The position numbers were made by a program, and so were the translations under genes. Below are positions 32,980-45,075 of a DNA stretch of 64,000 nt, in pieces. The DNA lies in NCBI GenBank assembly GCA_036867785.1, contig CP145410.1, positions 248,001 through 312,000 on the forward strand, written 5' to 3'. Numbering within the stretch: position 1 is the stretch's first letter; each line of letters begins with the position of its first letter. Source of the DNA: Plasmodiophora brassicae. Lineage: Eukaryota > Endomyxa: Phytomyxea > Phytomyxea > Plasmodiophorida. The notes under the pieces are model-generated. The model searched no databases, had not been told where the DNA came from, and was given only the letters and a program-made list of their open reading frames with translations.

Positions 32980-35589
32980 ATGGTGCGAAACGAATTCAGA
33001 GCGGCGAGGCTGAGGGCCATGGAAGGCAGTCTAAACCACCAAGTGAGAAACATAGCGGTTGTGGCCCGGAGACAGTCGGCGGTAGGAACGTTGCCGGTCC
33101 AAAGGCTTCCGATCCGGATGCCGGCTCCGGTCATTCCGAAGATGAACCACTGCGACGATGCGAACCTGTTCCTGGAGTCTGTACGCCAAGGTGATATTGC
33201 GACAGCAAGGAACGTCGGGAAGCGTGACGGCGTCAACGTGAACCAGAGATGGAAACAGTGGGGAGGACGAACCGCACTGCTGGTTGCAATTGATAATGCC
33301 AACAACGCCATGACAAAATTCCTCTTGAACGAGATGGAATGTGACCCGGCAATTGCCGATCGGAACGGCCGCAATGCGATGCATCATGCCGTTCTAGCCG
33401 GCAATCTAGAAGTCGTCAAGATGCTCATCGCGCACGGCCGTATTGATTACAGCGTCAGTGATGCTAACCAAGAGACGCCACTACATATGGCAGCGAAACA
33501 GCGAAACCTGGAAATTACCAAGGCGATCCTGCTGCAGAACCCTGATATCGTTAACGACAAGCAGATGAATGGTTACACCCCGTACGATCTGGCATGTAGA
33601 ACGTGGGAAAACAGACCCACCGCGAAACTGTTGGACCCGACGAAACCGACAGCCGGAGTTGCATTGGAAAACGGCGACGCTGCTCCTCCGCCTATAACGA
33701 CCGCAGAAGATGCCCCAGTCCAGCGAACGACATGGATTCCATGGCAATCCAAGACGAAATCCGTTCGATATAGTGTGGTCAAGCCCGCGCCACCGCCCAG
33801 TATGCCTCCAGCCCAGATGGCTGATCAAGGGTCAGAAGTTGGCGCGAAGTTGACCAACCCTGGAGCGAAGACGATTGGCGATAGGTCACTGACCAAGCAA
33901 GCTCCTCTGCGAGACCAAATGCCGGATACGCCGGTAGCACGCTCCAGTAGAAAGATGATGACACCATTGTCAGCGCGTCTAGCTGAACGAAGACGAAATG
34001 CGTCGCAAGCTCCAGGACCAGCTGCCAATCAGTCGACGAACGATATGGGCTTATCAGGCCGTTCGAAGAACAGGACACCGTCACCGCCGACGAATGGCAG
34101 CGCCAGCCCAACCATGCCGCGAATTAACATGAATGGCGGCAACAATTCCAATTCTTCTTCGCGGGTTGAACCAACGTCCCTAAACGCATTGGTCGACGAG
34201 TTTGTAAAGTCGTGCGAGAAGATCGACACGAACTTACAAGACGGGGTAGCGAAGATTATTGCTTCTGTCTTCGGGGACGCCGTGGAAGAATCATCCCCAG
34301 ATGGGGATCCATCAGCGAATGACATTAACGATCTGACCCGCGAATTGTCTGAAATCCAAGATATAGAAGATTTGCTCAACATATCCGATGCGCTGTTGAA
34401 AGAAGATGGCGCAGTTAAAGAGGTTGCACAGAAGGTCGCAAACCTGGTGTCAAGCATGAAAGGAGCCAAATACCCAAAGTGTCTGCGCCGATGCCAAGAA
34501 ACGTTGTTGTCCGCAGCAAGGGCGCTTCGTCAGGAAAGTGAAGACGACCTCATGTCCCAGTTGAGACAAGACATGGTCAAAGCGGACGAGGCATCCTTAA
34601 AACATATGGACTTGCGGACGCGATACGACTGCTTTGAACGGAGCGAGCACTTCGAAGGCATGGAGTCCATCGAGGAGACATTGGATTACGCGTGCTGTGA
34701 TGCGATCGACGCTGGGTTTGCTGTTCTCAAGACATGCCACTCCCGCCTGCCCACCAAGGACACCGAATGGCAGATTGCGCAATGGAGGACGACAGCGGCA
34801 CGAGCAGCGACCTCGGCAGTCGATACGCTGCACGACACAAACACGCGTATCTCCCGTTACATTAACGGTATCGACCTGAAAGTCAAACAACTTGAACGAA
34901 AGGCAGCATCCCATCAAGAGAAGCCCAATGGCAATGGGCGAAACGGACATACTGCAGCAGAAACGAATTACACTCCTCAAGGACCCGCCACAGACGATAT
35001 TGGAAGATTTCTGAAGAATGAAACCGAGAGGCGACGTAAATTTAACGCCGTGATATTTCGGACTGTCACCGGCCCGGTAATGACTTCGCAGAGCGATCGC
35101 CATGCAGACCAGCTGATAACCGAGTACCAGAAGAAGCGCGGCCGGCTTCAAGATCTGCTCACGATGTATTCGGCTTCGAAGGAGATGACGCAGAAGATCG
35201 TCGATACCGCGAGTGAAGTGATGGACATTGCAGAATCATTGATGAAGAATCAGAAGACAATGGTCGAAACAGTTCGCTGCGATGCGATCAAGAAATTCGT
35301 CGATGTTCACAAGAAATATACGCAGCGTCTGAAGGCCAGCATTGCGCGCAGTAACGCCAAGCTTCGCGATATCGACGACGAGATCGAGTTACACACGACG
35401 GCTAGCGATCGCGCCGCACGTTCCGGACGCATCCGCGACAGTCGAGTGGAACGCGTTGCCGATTTGCACGTCGAACGCAACAACGTCGTGACACGCACGC
35501 GCCGCTATCAAGACGACTTGGACGTCATCCTCCAGGAAACTGCCATCGCCGACGACAAATTCCAGATCGAAATGCACGCCGGAGAATGA
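32980..35589 (+). CDS. ankyrin-repeat protein with long C-terminal coiled coil
   Basis: Single exon, 869 residues from ATG 32980; a second in-frame ATG at 33019 could also be used. Ankyrin repeats span about residues 50-200 (GGRTALLVAIDNANNAMTK, NGRNAMHHAVLAGNLEVVKM, ETPLHMAAKQRNLEITKA, NGYTPYDLACRTWENR), four to five units. A Ser/Pro-rich disordered linker runs about 230-400, then helical and coiled-coil segments about 400-560 and 600-860 (LKASIARSNAKLRDIDDEI). No catalytic motif, signal peptide or TM segment. Likely a cytoplasmic scaffold or cytoskeleton-linked adaptor (inference). Only 45 bp separate it from the upstream membrane-protein stop, so its promoter must overlap that gene or the two share a transcript. 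Confidence 0.88.
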   Translation: MVRNEFRAARLRAMEGSLNHQVRNIAVVARRQSAVGTLPVQRLPIRMPAPVIPKMNHCDDANLFLESVRQGDIATARNVGKRDGVNVNQRWKQWGGRTALLVAIDNANNAMTKFLLNEMECDPAIADRNGRNAMHHAVLAGNLEVVKMLIAHGRIDYSVSDANQETPLHMAAKQRNLEITKAILLQNPDIVNDKQMNGYTPYDLACRTWENRPTAKLLDPTKPTAGVALENGDAAPPPITTAEDAPVQRTTWIPWQSKTKSVRYSVVKPAPPPSMPPAQMADQGSEVGAKLTNPGAKTIGDRSLTKQAPLRDQMPDTPVARSSRKMMTPLSARLAERRRNASQAPGPAANQSTNDMGLSGRSKNRTPSPPTNGSASPTMPRINMNGGNNSNSSSRVEPTSLNALVDEFVKSCEKIDTNLQDGVAKIIASVFGDAVEESSPDGDPSANDINDLTRELSEIQDIEDLLNISDALLKEDGAVKEVAQKVANLVSSMKGAKYPKCLRRCQETLLSAARALRQESEDDLMSQLRQDMVKADEASLKHMDLRTRYDCFERSEHFEGMESIEETLDYACCDAIDAGFAVLKTCHSRLPTKDTEWQIAQWRTTAARAATSAVDTLHDTNTRISRYINGIDLKVKQLERKAASHQEKPNGNGRNGHTAAETNYTPQGPATDDIGRFLKNETERRRKFNAVIFRTVTGPVMTSQSDRHADQLITEYQKKRGRLQDLLTMYSASKEMTQKIVDTASEVMDIAESLMKNQKTMVETVRCDAIKKFVDVHKKYTQRLKASIARSNAKLRDIDDEIELHTTASDRAARSGRIRDSRVERVADLHVERNNVVTRTRRYQDDLDVILQETAIADDKFQIEMHAGE

Positions 35590-36081
35590 CCGCTGGTGAC
35601 TGGTGACTTTGATGCAGTGCCGCCCCGCAAAATGGCCAACAATATAAAGCACAGCCCAGAGTTTGAATTCCCGATGTGAGCGCCAAAACTCGCTGAAATC
35701 TCACAGACATCCGACTGCAGATTCTCCATTTTGTGACGGCCTGCAGCTGCTCATCGGTAACGATGTAGGATCCGGCCGTCCGTTTTGGATATTCTCTGGA
35801 AAATGTCTGTGCCGAGAGTCGCAGCTTGTAGCCAGTCTCACAGCAACGGAGCAGCCAAGTAGTGTCTCGAGCGCCCATATGGTTTCGTCAGATCGAATCA
35901 CAGGCTGTTGGGCACCAGACGTCGGTTCGTCCCGGGTGCGCCAGCCAGCTTCGCCATCCACAGCGTCGGTCTCGAGCTGCCGCTTTTACCGATAATGGTC
36001 ATCGCCGCTTGTACCGCCCATCTTGTAATCCAGCTAGCTCTCGTTTCCGAAATCCCATTTGCTAATGTCGCATCTTGACAG
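35590..36081. other. intergenic; probable missing first exon of the ARID gene
   Basis: About 490 bp. A TATAAA-like element occurs near 35643. The downstream gene has an in-frame stop directly before 36082 and an acceptor-like TTGACAG ending at 36081, so a short first exon with the true ATG probably lies here. I could not identify it with confidence. The open frame 35663-35995 has no domain character. Confidence 0.4.
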
Positions 36082-37869
36082 TTGGGCATCGCCTGTGGCA
36101 ATCGCGGGTGCGGCAGGGCTCCCGCGGAGCAAGTGCGTATATTGTGCGGCGCGCACGCACACCTGTGCGTTAGGTGCGCCACGCTCTTCGATCGGAACCA
36201 GTTCTGCCAACACTGCGATGAGATCTACGCCGACGCGACCCACTTGGAGCCGTCCTGGATATCGTGCATATCCTGTCAAAGATCGGTTCACCGGCAATGC
36301 GAGCTGAAGAGCGGCACACCGCTGTCGCTGATGACACAAGGCCCCGGCTGGTTTAAGTGTCGCCAGTGTCGAGAACGCGGAACAGCTTTCACCCCGTTCG
36401 GCAGCGTCCTGCAGGTCCCGACACCCTACTCTGGCGGCAAGCGCGTTCTGTTTACCGGCTCTGACGACGACAGCGCCGACGACGACACGGATGGGACGCC
36501 GGGAGCGTTCCTCGATTTCGCCTTTCTGATCCTGAAGGCAGCAGAGCACGTCAAAGCATCGTCGAGTCAGGATACTACCCTATCTTCGTTCCTGATCGAA
36601 AATCCCGCACTTGATTCCAACAGCTCCAACGTCAGCTGCTCGATGGCCGATGGCGACGTCCCCGATCCGGCGTCTGGTGGAAGCCCTGCTGCGAACGACC
36701 AGAAAGGCAAGCGTCGACGGTCTAAGGCGGCTCGAACTGAACGGCAAGAGAAGATCGCGTCCTCCAATGCATCACTACCGAACATGAGGAAAACGATCCT
36801 CACGCTGGCAGCCGGTTCGGTACCCAAGCCGGAAGGTGACACGGGCATCGGGGGCGTCGAATGCCATTGGGCGCAGTGCGATAACCCGCGGTGCTTGAAA
36901 TGGAGACGCCTTCCACAGAACCTGCCGCTGGACGCGCTTCGCGGCAAATGGACCTGCAAGATGAACCGGTGGGACCCGCAGCATTCGTCGTGCGACGACC
37001 CCGAACAAGAGCTATTCCCTGGCGAGGCGCTCCCCGATTTAATACCCGGCGACCACGACTACGATCAGCAGAAGGCCGAGTTCTACACGCAACTGAAGAA
37101 GTTCCTCGAGGATATCTCCTGCCCGATGCTGCGAAACCCGACGCTAGGCGGCAAGGACCTGGACCTATTCCACCTGTACAGGCAGGTGACGCAACGGGGT
37201 GGGTTTGACATGGTGGTCGCCATCGAAGGTACCTGGGCGCGTATCTTCCGGACGCTGCCAAACTACTCGCCAACGGTCACCGACGCGTCCTACCGTCTGA
37301 AGCGATACTACCAGGAGTTTCTGCAGTCGTTCGAGCAGAGGATGTTCTTCCGGAAGGACATGTGCGACATTCAGGTGAAGAAGTTCCAGAGTCGACGCGC
37401 GAAGAAGACCAAGCAGGCGGATCCATCGTCGCCGGTGCAGGCGCTCTTAAACCCGACGAATGCAATCGACAACCTGGTGGCCTACAGTTTGTCAGCAGCG
37501 AAGCTGCCCAACCGGGTGCCTCCCCAATGCATCATCTGCAAACGTGGAGACCAGCTGGTTCCTTGCGATCCCAATGCCGGTGCCCTGCGCGTGTGGTCGA
37601 CTCCTGGCAGTGCAACATCGCCGTCAATCCTGGTCTGTCGGCAATGCTTGGCGACAAGATGCTCCCCGCCAAGATCAACGCTGCCCGGATCATCACCTGT
37701 CCTCCCTAGGATACCAATCGATGGCCTGAAAGAATTCGCCAAGGCATCAACTATCCAGGCCGGGTTCGTCGGCACCGTGAAGGAACGCACCGATCGTCCA
37801 CTGCCTGCCGCCGTGCCCAGCAAGTTCTACCAAAGCCTACCTGTACAGTTCCCGGCCCCGATGCCCTAG
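36082..37869 (+). CDS. chromatin protein with PHD-like, CW and ARID domains (5' exon probably missing)
   Basis: The coding frame opens at 36082 on a TTG right after an acceptor-like TTGACAG; a stop precedes it in frame, so an upstream exon is expected. 595 residues from there. Order: Cys/His-rich zinc module about 5-100 (LCVRCATLFDRNQFCQHC, WISCISCQRSVHRQCE, WFKCRQCRERG), an extended PHD; basic linker; CW zinc finger about 262-312 (HWAQCDNPRCLKWRRLP, GKWTCKMN), which in other proteins reads methylated histone H3K4; ARID/BRIGHT DNA-binding domain about 333-415 (EFYTQLKKFLEDI, LDLFHLYRQVTQRGGFDMV, YRLKRYYQEFLQSFE); and a C-terminal Cys-rich piece (CIICKRGDQLVPC, VCRQC). Probably a nuclear histone- and DNA-binding regulator. 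Domain calls are firm; the combination is unusual. Confidence 0.87.
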   Translation: MGIACGNRGCGRAPAEQVRILCGAHAHLCVRCATLFDRNQFCQHCDEIYADATHLEPSWISCISCQRSVHRQCELKSGTPLSLMTQGPGWFKCRQCRERGTAFTPFGSVLQVPTPYSGGKRVLFTGSDDDSADDDTDGTPGAFLDFAFLILKAAEHVKASSSQDTTLSSFLIENPALDSNSSNVSCSMADGDVPDPASGGSPAANDQKGKRRRSKAARTERQEKIASSNASLPNMRKTILTLAAGSVPKPEGDTGIGGVECHWAQCDNPRCLKWRRLPQNLPLDALRGKWTCKMNRWDPQHSSCDDPEQELFPGEALPDLIPGDHDYDQQKAEFYTQLKKFLEDISCPMLRNPTLGGKDLDLFHLYRQVTQRGGFDMVVAIEGTWARIFRTLPNYSPTVTDASYRLKRYYQEFLQSFEQRMFFRKDMCDIQVKKFQSRRAKKTKQADPSSPVQALLNPTNAIDNLVAYSLSAAKLPNRVPPQCIICKRGDQLVPCDPNAGALRVWSTPGSATSPSILVCRQCLATRCSPPRSTLPGSSPVLPRIPIDGLKEFAKASTIQAGFVGTVKERTDRPLPAAVPSKFYQSLPVQFPAPMP

Positions 37870-38200
37870 TCGACCGTTAGACGTAGATATATGTACATAA
37901 CCGAAAATGTATACACAAGCGGTCATCCACTCATGAGCATCGTGATTCAAGTGGCAGAGCGCGCAACCTGAACTGAGCAAGAACTGTGTGATCGAACTTG
38001 CAGGTTGGCAGCCGATTGCGTGTGTGAAGGCAGGAAGAGCGCTGCGCGGACTTCGCTGTCGACGTGGCATTGCGCCGCCCCGCCTCCTGTCTGCGTGTCA
38101 CAGACCAGATCCTCGCCCGGTTCATCGCGGGCGTCCACACACTTGCAGGGCAGTCGTCTGTCACAGGGCTACCTTTGTCGTTCTCGAAGAACGCAGAATA
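37870..38200. other. intergenic, no gene seen
   Basis: 331 bp between the ARID protein stop and the YME1 start. The frame into YME1 is open upstream but Arg/Cys-rich and unlike the family, so it is taken as leader. Confidence 0.5.
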
Positions 38201-40360
<2,160 letters not shown>

Positions 40361-40768
40361 ATCGGCCTCGTGGGCGTTCGTTAAGCATGGCTTCACTTCC
40401 TAACCTATTTCATCCCGCGTCATTTTTCGTCTCTAACTGTGCGGTGGCCGCGTGTGCCACGACTAAATCAATGTCAAACCATCGCTTTGATTACGCCCTC
40501 CACTCGTCATGTTTGATCACGACTGTCAATCCCAATAATGGAGGCGTCTGCGAGTGTCTGTCTACCCGTTACAGTGTTGGCGCGTTCGCCCCCATGATAC
40601 GATCCACGTTTGTTCGAGACTGTTCTAGATAGGCAAGGCTGAAGAGTCGGCGTGCACGACTGCTTAGGCCCTGCTGTTGAGGCTACCTGTGTGGGAGTCG
40701 CGTGTGCGATCGGTACGAGGTACCAGAGGAAATCTATCGGAGAGGGTCCCTTGTTCTCATCATAGTCA
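40361..40768. other. intergenic, no gene seen
   Basis: 408 bp between YME1 and the carrier gene. A short frame (40387-40632) has no domain character. Probable terminator and promoter sequence. Confidence 0.5.
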
Positions 40769-41794
40769 ATGTCGGCACCGACACCGCCTGTCCGCATTGA
40801 CCATGAGGACGACATACATTGGGAGGACCTCAGCATTCCTCGATACTTCGCGCTGAACACATTGTTCGTGGTCCTGTACGACTCCGCTCTTCATCCGTTC
40901 GACACGATCAAGACTCGACAACAGTACTACCGCACGGCCAGCGGGACGCGCCCTTTGTCGGCGTGGGAGACTGCTCGAGAGGTCCTGAGAGCTCGGGGAC
41001 CAAAAGGCCTCTTTGCCGGTTGGCGAGCGTCCATGTTCACGAACATGCCCGGCCACCTAGTGTACTTCGGCACATACGAAGCGGCTAAACAGGTCCTCAT
41101 GGACAACGTTCCTGGGCTACGCCACACGCAAATCTGCATGCTCGCGGGCGTGATCTCTGAGTTCACATCAACGGGGTTCCATACGCCAGGTGACGTGATC
41201 GCCAAACGTCTCATGGTGTTCCCGCTAGACAAGCGGCCCCGACCCACAGATTTTGACCTCGTCCGAAACGTACTACGAACAGACGGCCCTCGAGGACTGT
41301 GGCGCGGTTTGACGACAAGCAGTAAGAAGAGTGCTGATTCTGTTCCGTCGCACTAGTTGATACCTGTACATCAGTTATGACGAACTCGCCGAATTCAGCG
41401 ACCTGGTTCGGGACCTACGAGTTTGCCAAGACACATTTGCACAGGTTAGGCTGGCTGGACCCAACTATCGAGCAGCTGGCCTGTGGAGCGATGGCCGGAT
41501 TCGCATCCGTTGTCGTCTCCAACCCACTCGACGTGGTCAGGACCCTGGTACAAACCTCTCCTGCTTCAACAAAAATGTCCATCGTCGGGACGATCTCCCG
41601 GCAGGTTCGGACGCAAGGTACGACATTTCTCATGCTGCTCAACAACCGTTTATCAAAACGATGTGGCAGGTGTTCCTGGCCTGTTCCGAGGGATAGGCCC
41701 CCGATTAATGATATCCGTTCCGGGATCAGCCATAACGTTTGCAACCTACGAGCTCCTGAAAAAGCTTGCATCAAAAGATACAGACAATTCGTGA
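40769..41794 (+). CDS. mitochondrial carrier family (SLC25) protein
   Basis: SLC25 carriers exchange metabolites across the inner mitochondrial membrane. Exons in phase: 40769-41321, 41375-41617, 41670-41794 (306 residues, normal family length). Three repeats are visible, each with the signature on its odd helix: HPFDTIKTR (first), TPGDVIAKR (second, slightly degenerate) and NPLDVVRTL (third); matching even-helix parts include GLFAGWRASMFTNMPGHLVY, GLWRGLTTS and GLFRGIGPRLMISVPGSAI. The N-terminal DIHWEDLSIPRYF resembles the start of the SLC25A44/YMR166-like branch (EWEHLDKKKFY), so a branched-chain amino acid or related substrate is possible; substrate assignment is inference. Confidence 0.9.
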
Positions 41795-41807
41795 TCGTAA
41801 GCTGAAC

Positions 41808-41841
41808 ATAGGACGTGAGAACACAGGACGTGAGAAAACAG
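41808..41841. repeat. 17-bp direct repeat
   Basis: The motif AGGACGTGAGAA followed by ACA or AAC occurs twice in succession just after the carrier gene. A small tandem duplication with no obvious function. Confidence 0.6.
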
Positions 41842-42043
41842 CCTCGAGCGTCGAGTGAGTACGGTAGCTACATACCGCGTGCTCACGTAGCATCGGTGCG
41901 GCACTGCGGGAGGCACCATAAATCCCGTGGCGGTATTGACTGGCTTCGGACCTGCGGCGTTTTTGACGCCCGTCGTCGATCCGCGCGCTTATCTGGGCAA
42001 TCTCCCAACCCACATCGCTCCGCATAATCGGGCGCAGACGCTC

Positions 42044-44827
42044 ATGTCGTCGTGCGATGACAGCTCGGATGAAACCCCACTGATCAATCGTCTGCGGGAG
42101 CAGTCGGGGAAGAACGGCGTCCAGGTACAGTGTCGCTTGCTTACCTGGTTGGATCATGTGATGTCTGAGGCGCTGCTCTCTAGAAACCCGCGCCGAAGCC
42201 TGCTGTGCCGTCTGACTCCAGTGATGATGACTCACAAGACGACATTCCGCTTGTGGAGCGACTACGTCTTCAAAAAGAGAAGAATACTGCTGCTGTAAGA
42301 ATTTTGCTATGCGTGCCCCCAACATCTACAGTACCTTCTAAGCGTTGCTTCTGTAGAAGGCCGCGAAAGCCAAACCGAAGGCCAATAATTTACCTAAGAA
42401 GCGGTCTCGGGTCGAGATGTCATCGTCGTCCGAAGGTGAGGATGACGAAGACGACGAGGACGATGAGGATCTGGATGCCGACGATGACGAGCCGATTCTT
42501 GAACCGCGAGACAAGAAAGCTAGAAAGCAGGCCCAGGCCTCGGTTCGACAATGCAAAGTGAACCCTGTTGAAAATTACGAATCCGTTGACGTCAAACCAC
42601 TTGTTCCCGAAGCTACCGGCGGAAGATGGTGGACTCTGCCGCCATTGCCAGAAGGACTGAAGTGGCAAACGTTTCGTCATAATGGTGACTTGTCACGGTT
42701 TCCCCAGATCGAGGCCCCGTATCTAATTGCTCTCACAGGAGTACTGTTTCCACCGCCTTATGAGCCCCATAATGTGAAGATGCTGTACGACGGGAAACCG
42801 GTGGATCTGACACCCGATCAAGAGGAGATTATGACGTTTTATGCAGTTATGATTGATTCTGATATGGCGAAGAAGCCCAAATTCCGCGAAAATTTCTTCA
42901 AAGACTGGAAGGAATATCTTGGTCCCGATCACATTATTCAATGCTTCGAGAAGTGCGATTTCACTCCTGTTTACGAATGGCATGTCGCTCGGAGGGCAGC
43001 GAAGAAACAGGAAGGGCTGACGAAGGATGAGAAACGCGTTCTGAATTCGAGACCTGAAGTGATTGCGGAGAAGGAGCGTGCCCTAGCCGAAAAGAAACGA
43101 CTGGAACAAATTTATGGCTTTGCCGTTGTAGATGGGTGCAGAGAACGCGTTGGCAACTTTAAGGTTGAACCACCGGGTTTATTTCGAGGGCGTGGTGATC
43201 ACCCCAAGACGGGCAAACTGAAGCGCCGCGTTCAGCCAGAGGACATCACTCTTAACATTGGGCCCGGTGAACCCATTCCGAAGTGTCCTATAGAGGGTCA
43301 CAACTGGAAAGGAGTCATCCACAACGATCGGGTCACCTGGCTGGCATTTTGGACCGAGAACATCTGTGGTGCCACGAAGTACATCTATCTTCACTCCAGC
43401 TCGCGTTTCAAGGGTCAATCCGACATTGACAAGTTCGAGAAGGTTTTTCGTAACGCTCGTCGTGTTTGCTAAGGTTCTCACTTGACCTGTCGTCAGGCGA
43501 GGAAACTTGAAAATTATATCGGGAAAATTCGTGCAGACTACATGGTTCAGATGAAAAACAGCGATCTCCTGACTCGACAACGAGGAACGGCAATGTGGAT
43601 CATCGACGTGCTCGCCTTACGTGTTGGTAACGAGAAGGTAGAGTACAAGTGTTTGCCCTCTGTTCGTCTCTAATTCCTGTCGACAGTCAACCGAGGATGA
43701 AGCTGACACAGTCGGTTGCTGTTCCCTCCGGGTAGAGCACCTGTCGTTTAGAGACCCAAATATTGTTGAATTCGACTTCCTCGGCAAGGATTCTATGCGG
43801 TACTTCAACGAGGTCCCTGTTCTCCAGATTGTGTACGACAACTTGCGACAGTTCTGCCGAGGGAAGTCTCCTGAAGATCAGATATTTGATCTCCTGACGG
43901 TAATTTTGTGTGCTTTACTGAGGCCGACCTGTAATGAACGCTGCCTCAGACGTCAGCACTCAACTCTTACCTGAACTCTCTGATGCCCGGATTATCTGCC
44001 AAAGTCTTCCGTACCTACAATGCCTCAGTCACATTGGAGAAGGTGGGCTGTCGCCCCGTGCAGGGGTGCATTGTGCTGCCAGTGAGTTTATGCCTTCTGA
44101 ATTTCAGGAACTTGAAACACCGACTGCGAATCCTGACGATCCCGTCTCAAAGCCTACTGCAACCGATTCCGTTGAAGTCAAGGTGTTTTATTACAATCGG
44201 GCCAATCGCGAAGTGGCAATCCTCTGTAATCACCAGCGGACTGTCCCGAAAGCGTTCGAGTCGCAGATTGCGAAAATGGACGAAAAGGTATTTCTATTGA
44301 CATTATCGGTAAAGGAACGTTTTTAAAGGTATTGGAATGTACACAGATCAAGGTCGCTGAAGATCGGAGAAAAGCGCTCCATGACTACCTTGAGGCGCTC
44401 AAGGCTGGTAAAGCCAAGAAAATCGAAAACCCTCCAACAAAGCAGACCGATATTGACAAGGTCAAGACAATGTTAGAGAAAACTGATATCAGGTATTCCG
44501 CCATGTATTATTCCGATTGGAACATTGCTCACATGGGTGTAGTCTGAAGAGGCTACTCATAAATCGAAAACTGAAAGACGAGAACAAGTCTGTTGCACTG
44601 GGAACGTCAAAGATCAATTACATGGACCCCAGAATAACGGTCGCATGGTGCAAAAGACTTCAGGTAATTCAGCAAAGGGGGGACAGCGCCCGCATGTCTA
44701 ATGGCCATCCGTGTGAAAGGTCCCTATTGAGAAAATCTTCAACAAGAGTCTCTTGGACAAGTTTCCATGGGCAATGGAGGTGCCTTCGACATGGAAGTTC
44801 GCGCCCGAGAAGCAAATATCCAAATAA
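42044..44827 (+). CDS. TOP1: DNA topoisomerase I (type IB, eukaryotic)
   Basis: Nuclear type IB topoisomerase relaxes supercoils by nicking one strand through a 3'-phosphotyrosine. Ten exons in phase: 42044-42124, 42184-42294, 42357-43442, 43497-43637, 43687-43899, 43950-44042, 44108-44287, 44347-44492, 44543-44663, 44720-44827 (759 residues). Order: charged, Ser/Asp/Lys-rich N-terminal domain with nuclear-localisation-like [13 protein letters not shown]; core ([108 protein letters not shown]); catalytic-core [16 protein letters not shown] and [17 protein letters not shown]; a short linker; and the active-site Tyr in [20 protein letters not shown]. All family signatures survive across nine introns of 49-65 bp, so the enzyme should be functional. 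Confidence 0.97.
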
Positions 44828-45075
44828 TACATCCATCCGAAATTGTCTGTAATTTAATTACCAGCACATCACGTTGACCCAATTGGCATCCGTTCCGGTA
44901 TCGTGATGCGACGGTTCCAGGACCATTGTGTTCTCCATGTCACGTGGCTCCGCCGAAAGGTTTCGCCAGTGGCAACACTGTGCCTGGGCAAGCTTCCGCT
45001 GGCGTTGACTGTTGCAGTCAGTCAGCCGGTCCACTCTTCTTCTGACGTTGGGTTGAAGACCAGGCGTTAATCGTG

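Noticed and set aside
40387-40632. 81-codon frame between YME1 and the carrier gene
   Set aside because: No domain, no splice context, no composition bias; more likely untranslated sequence.
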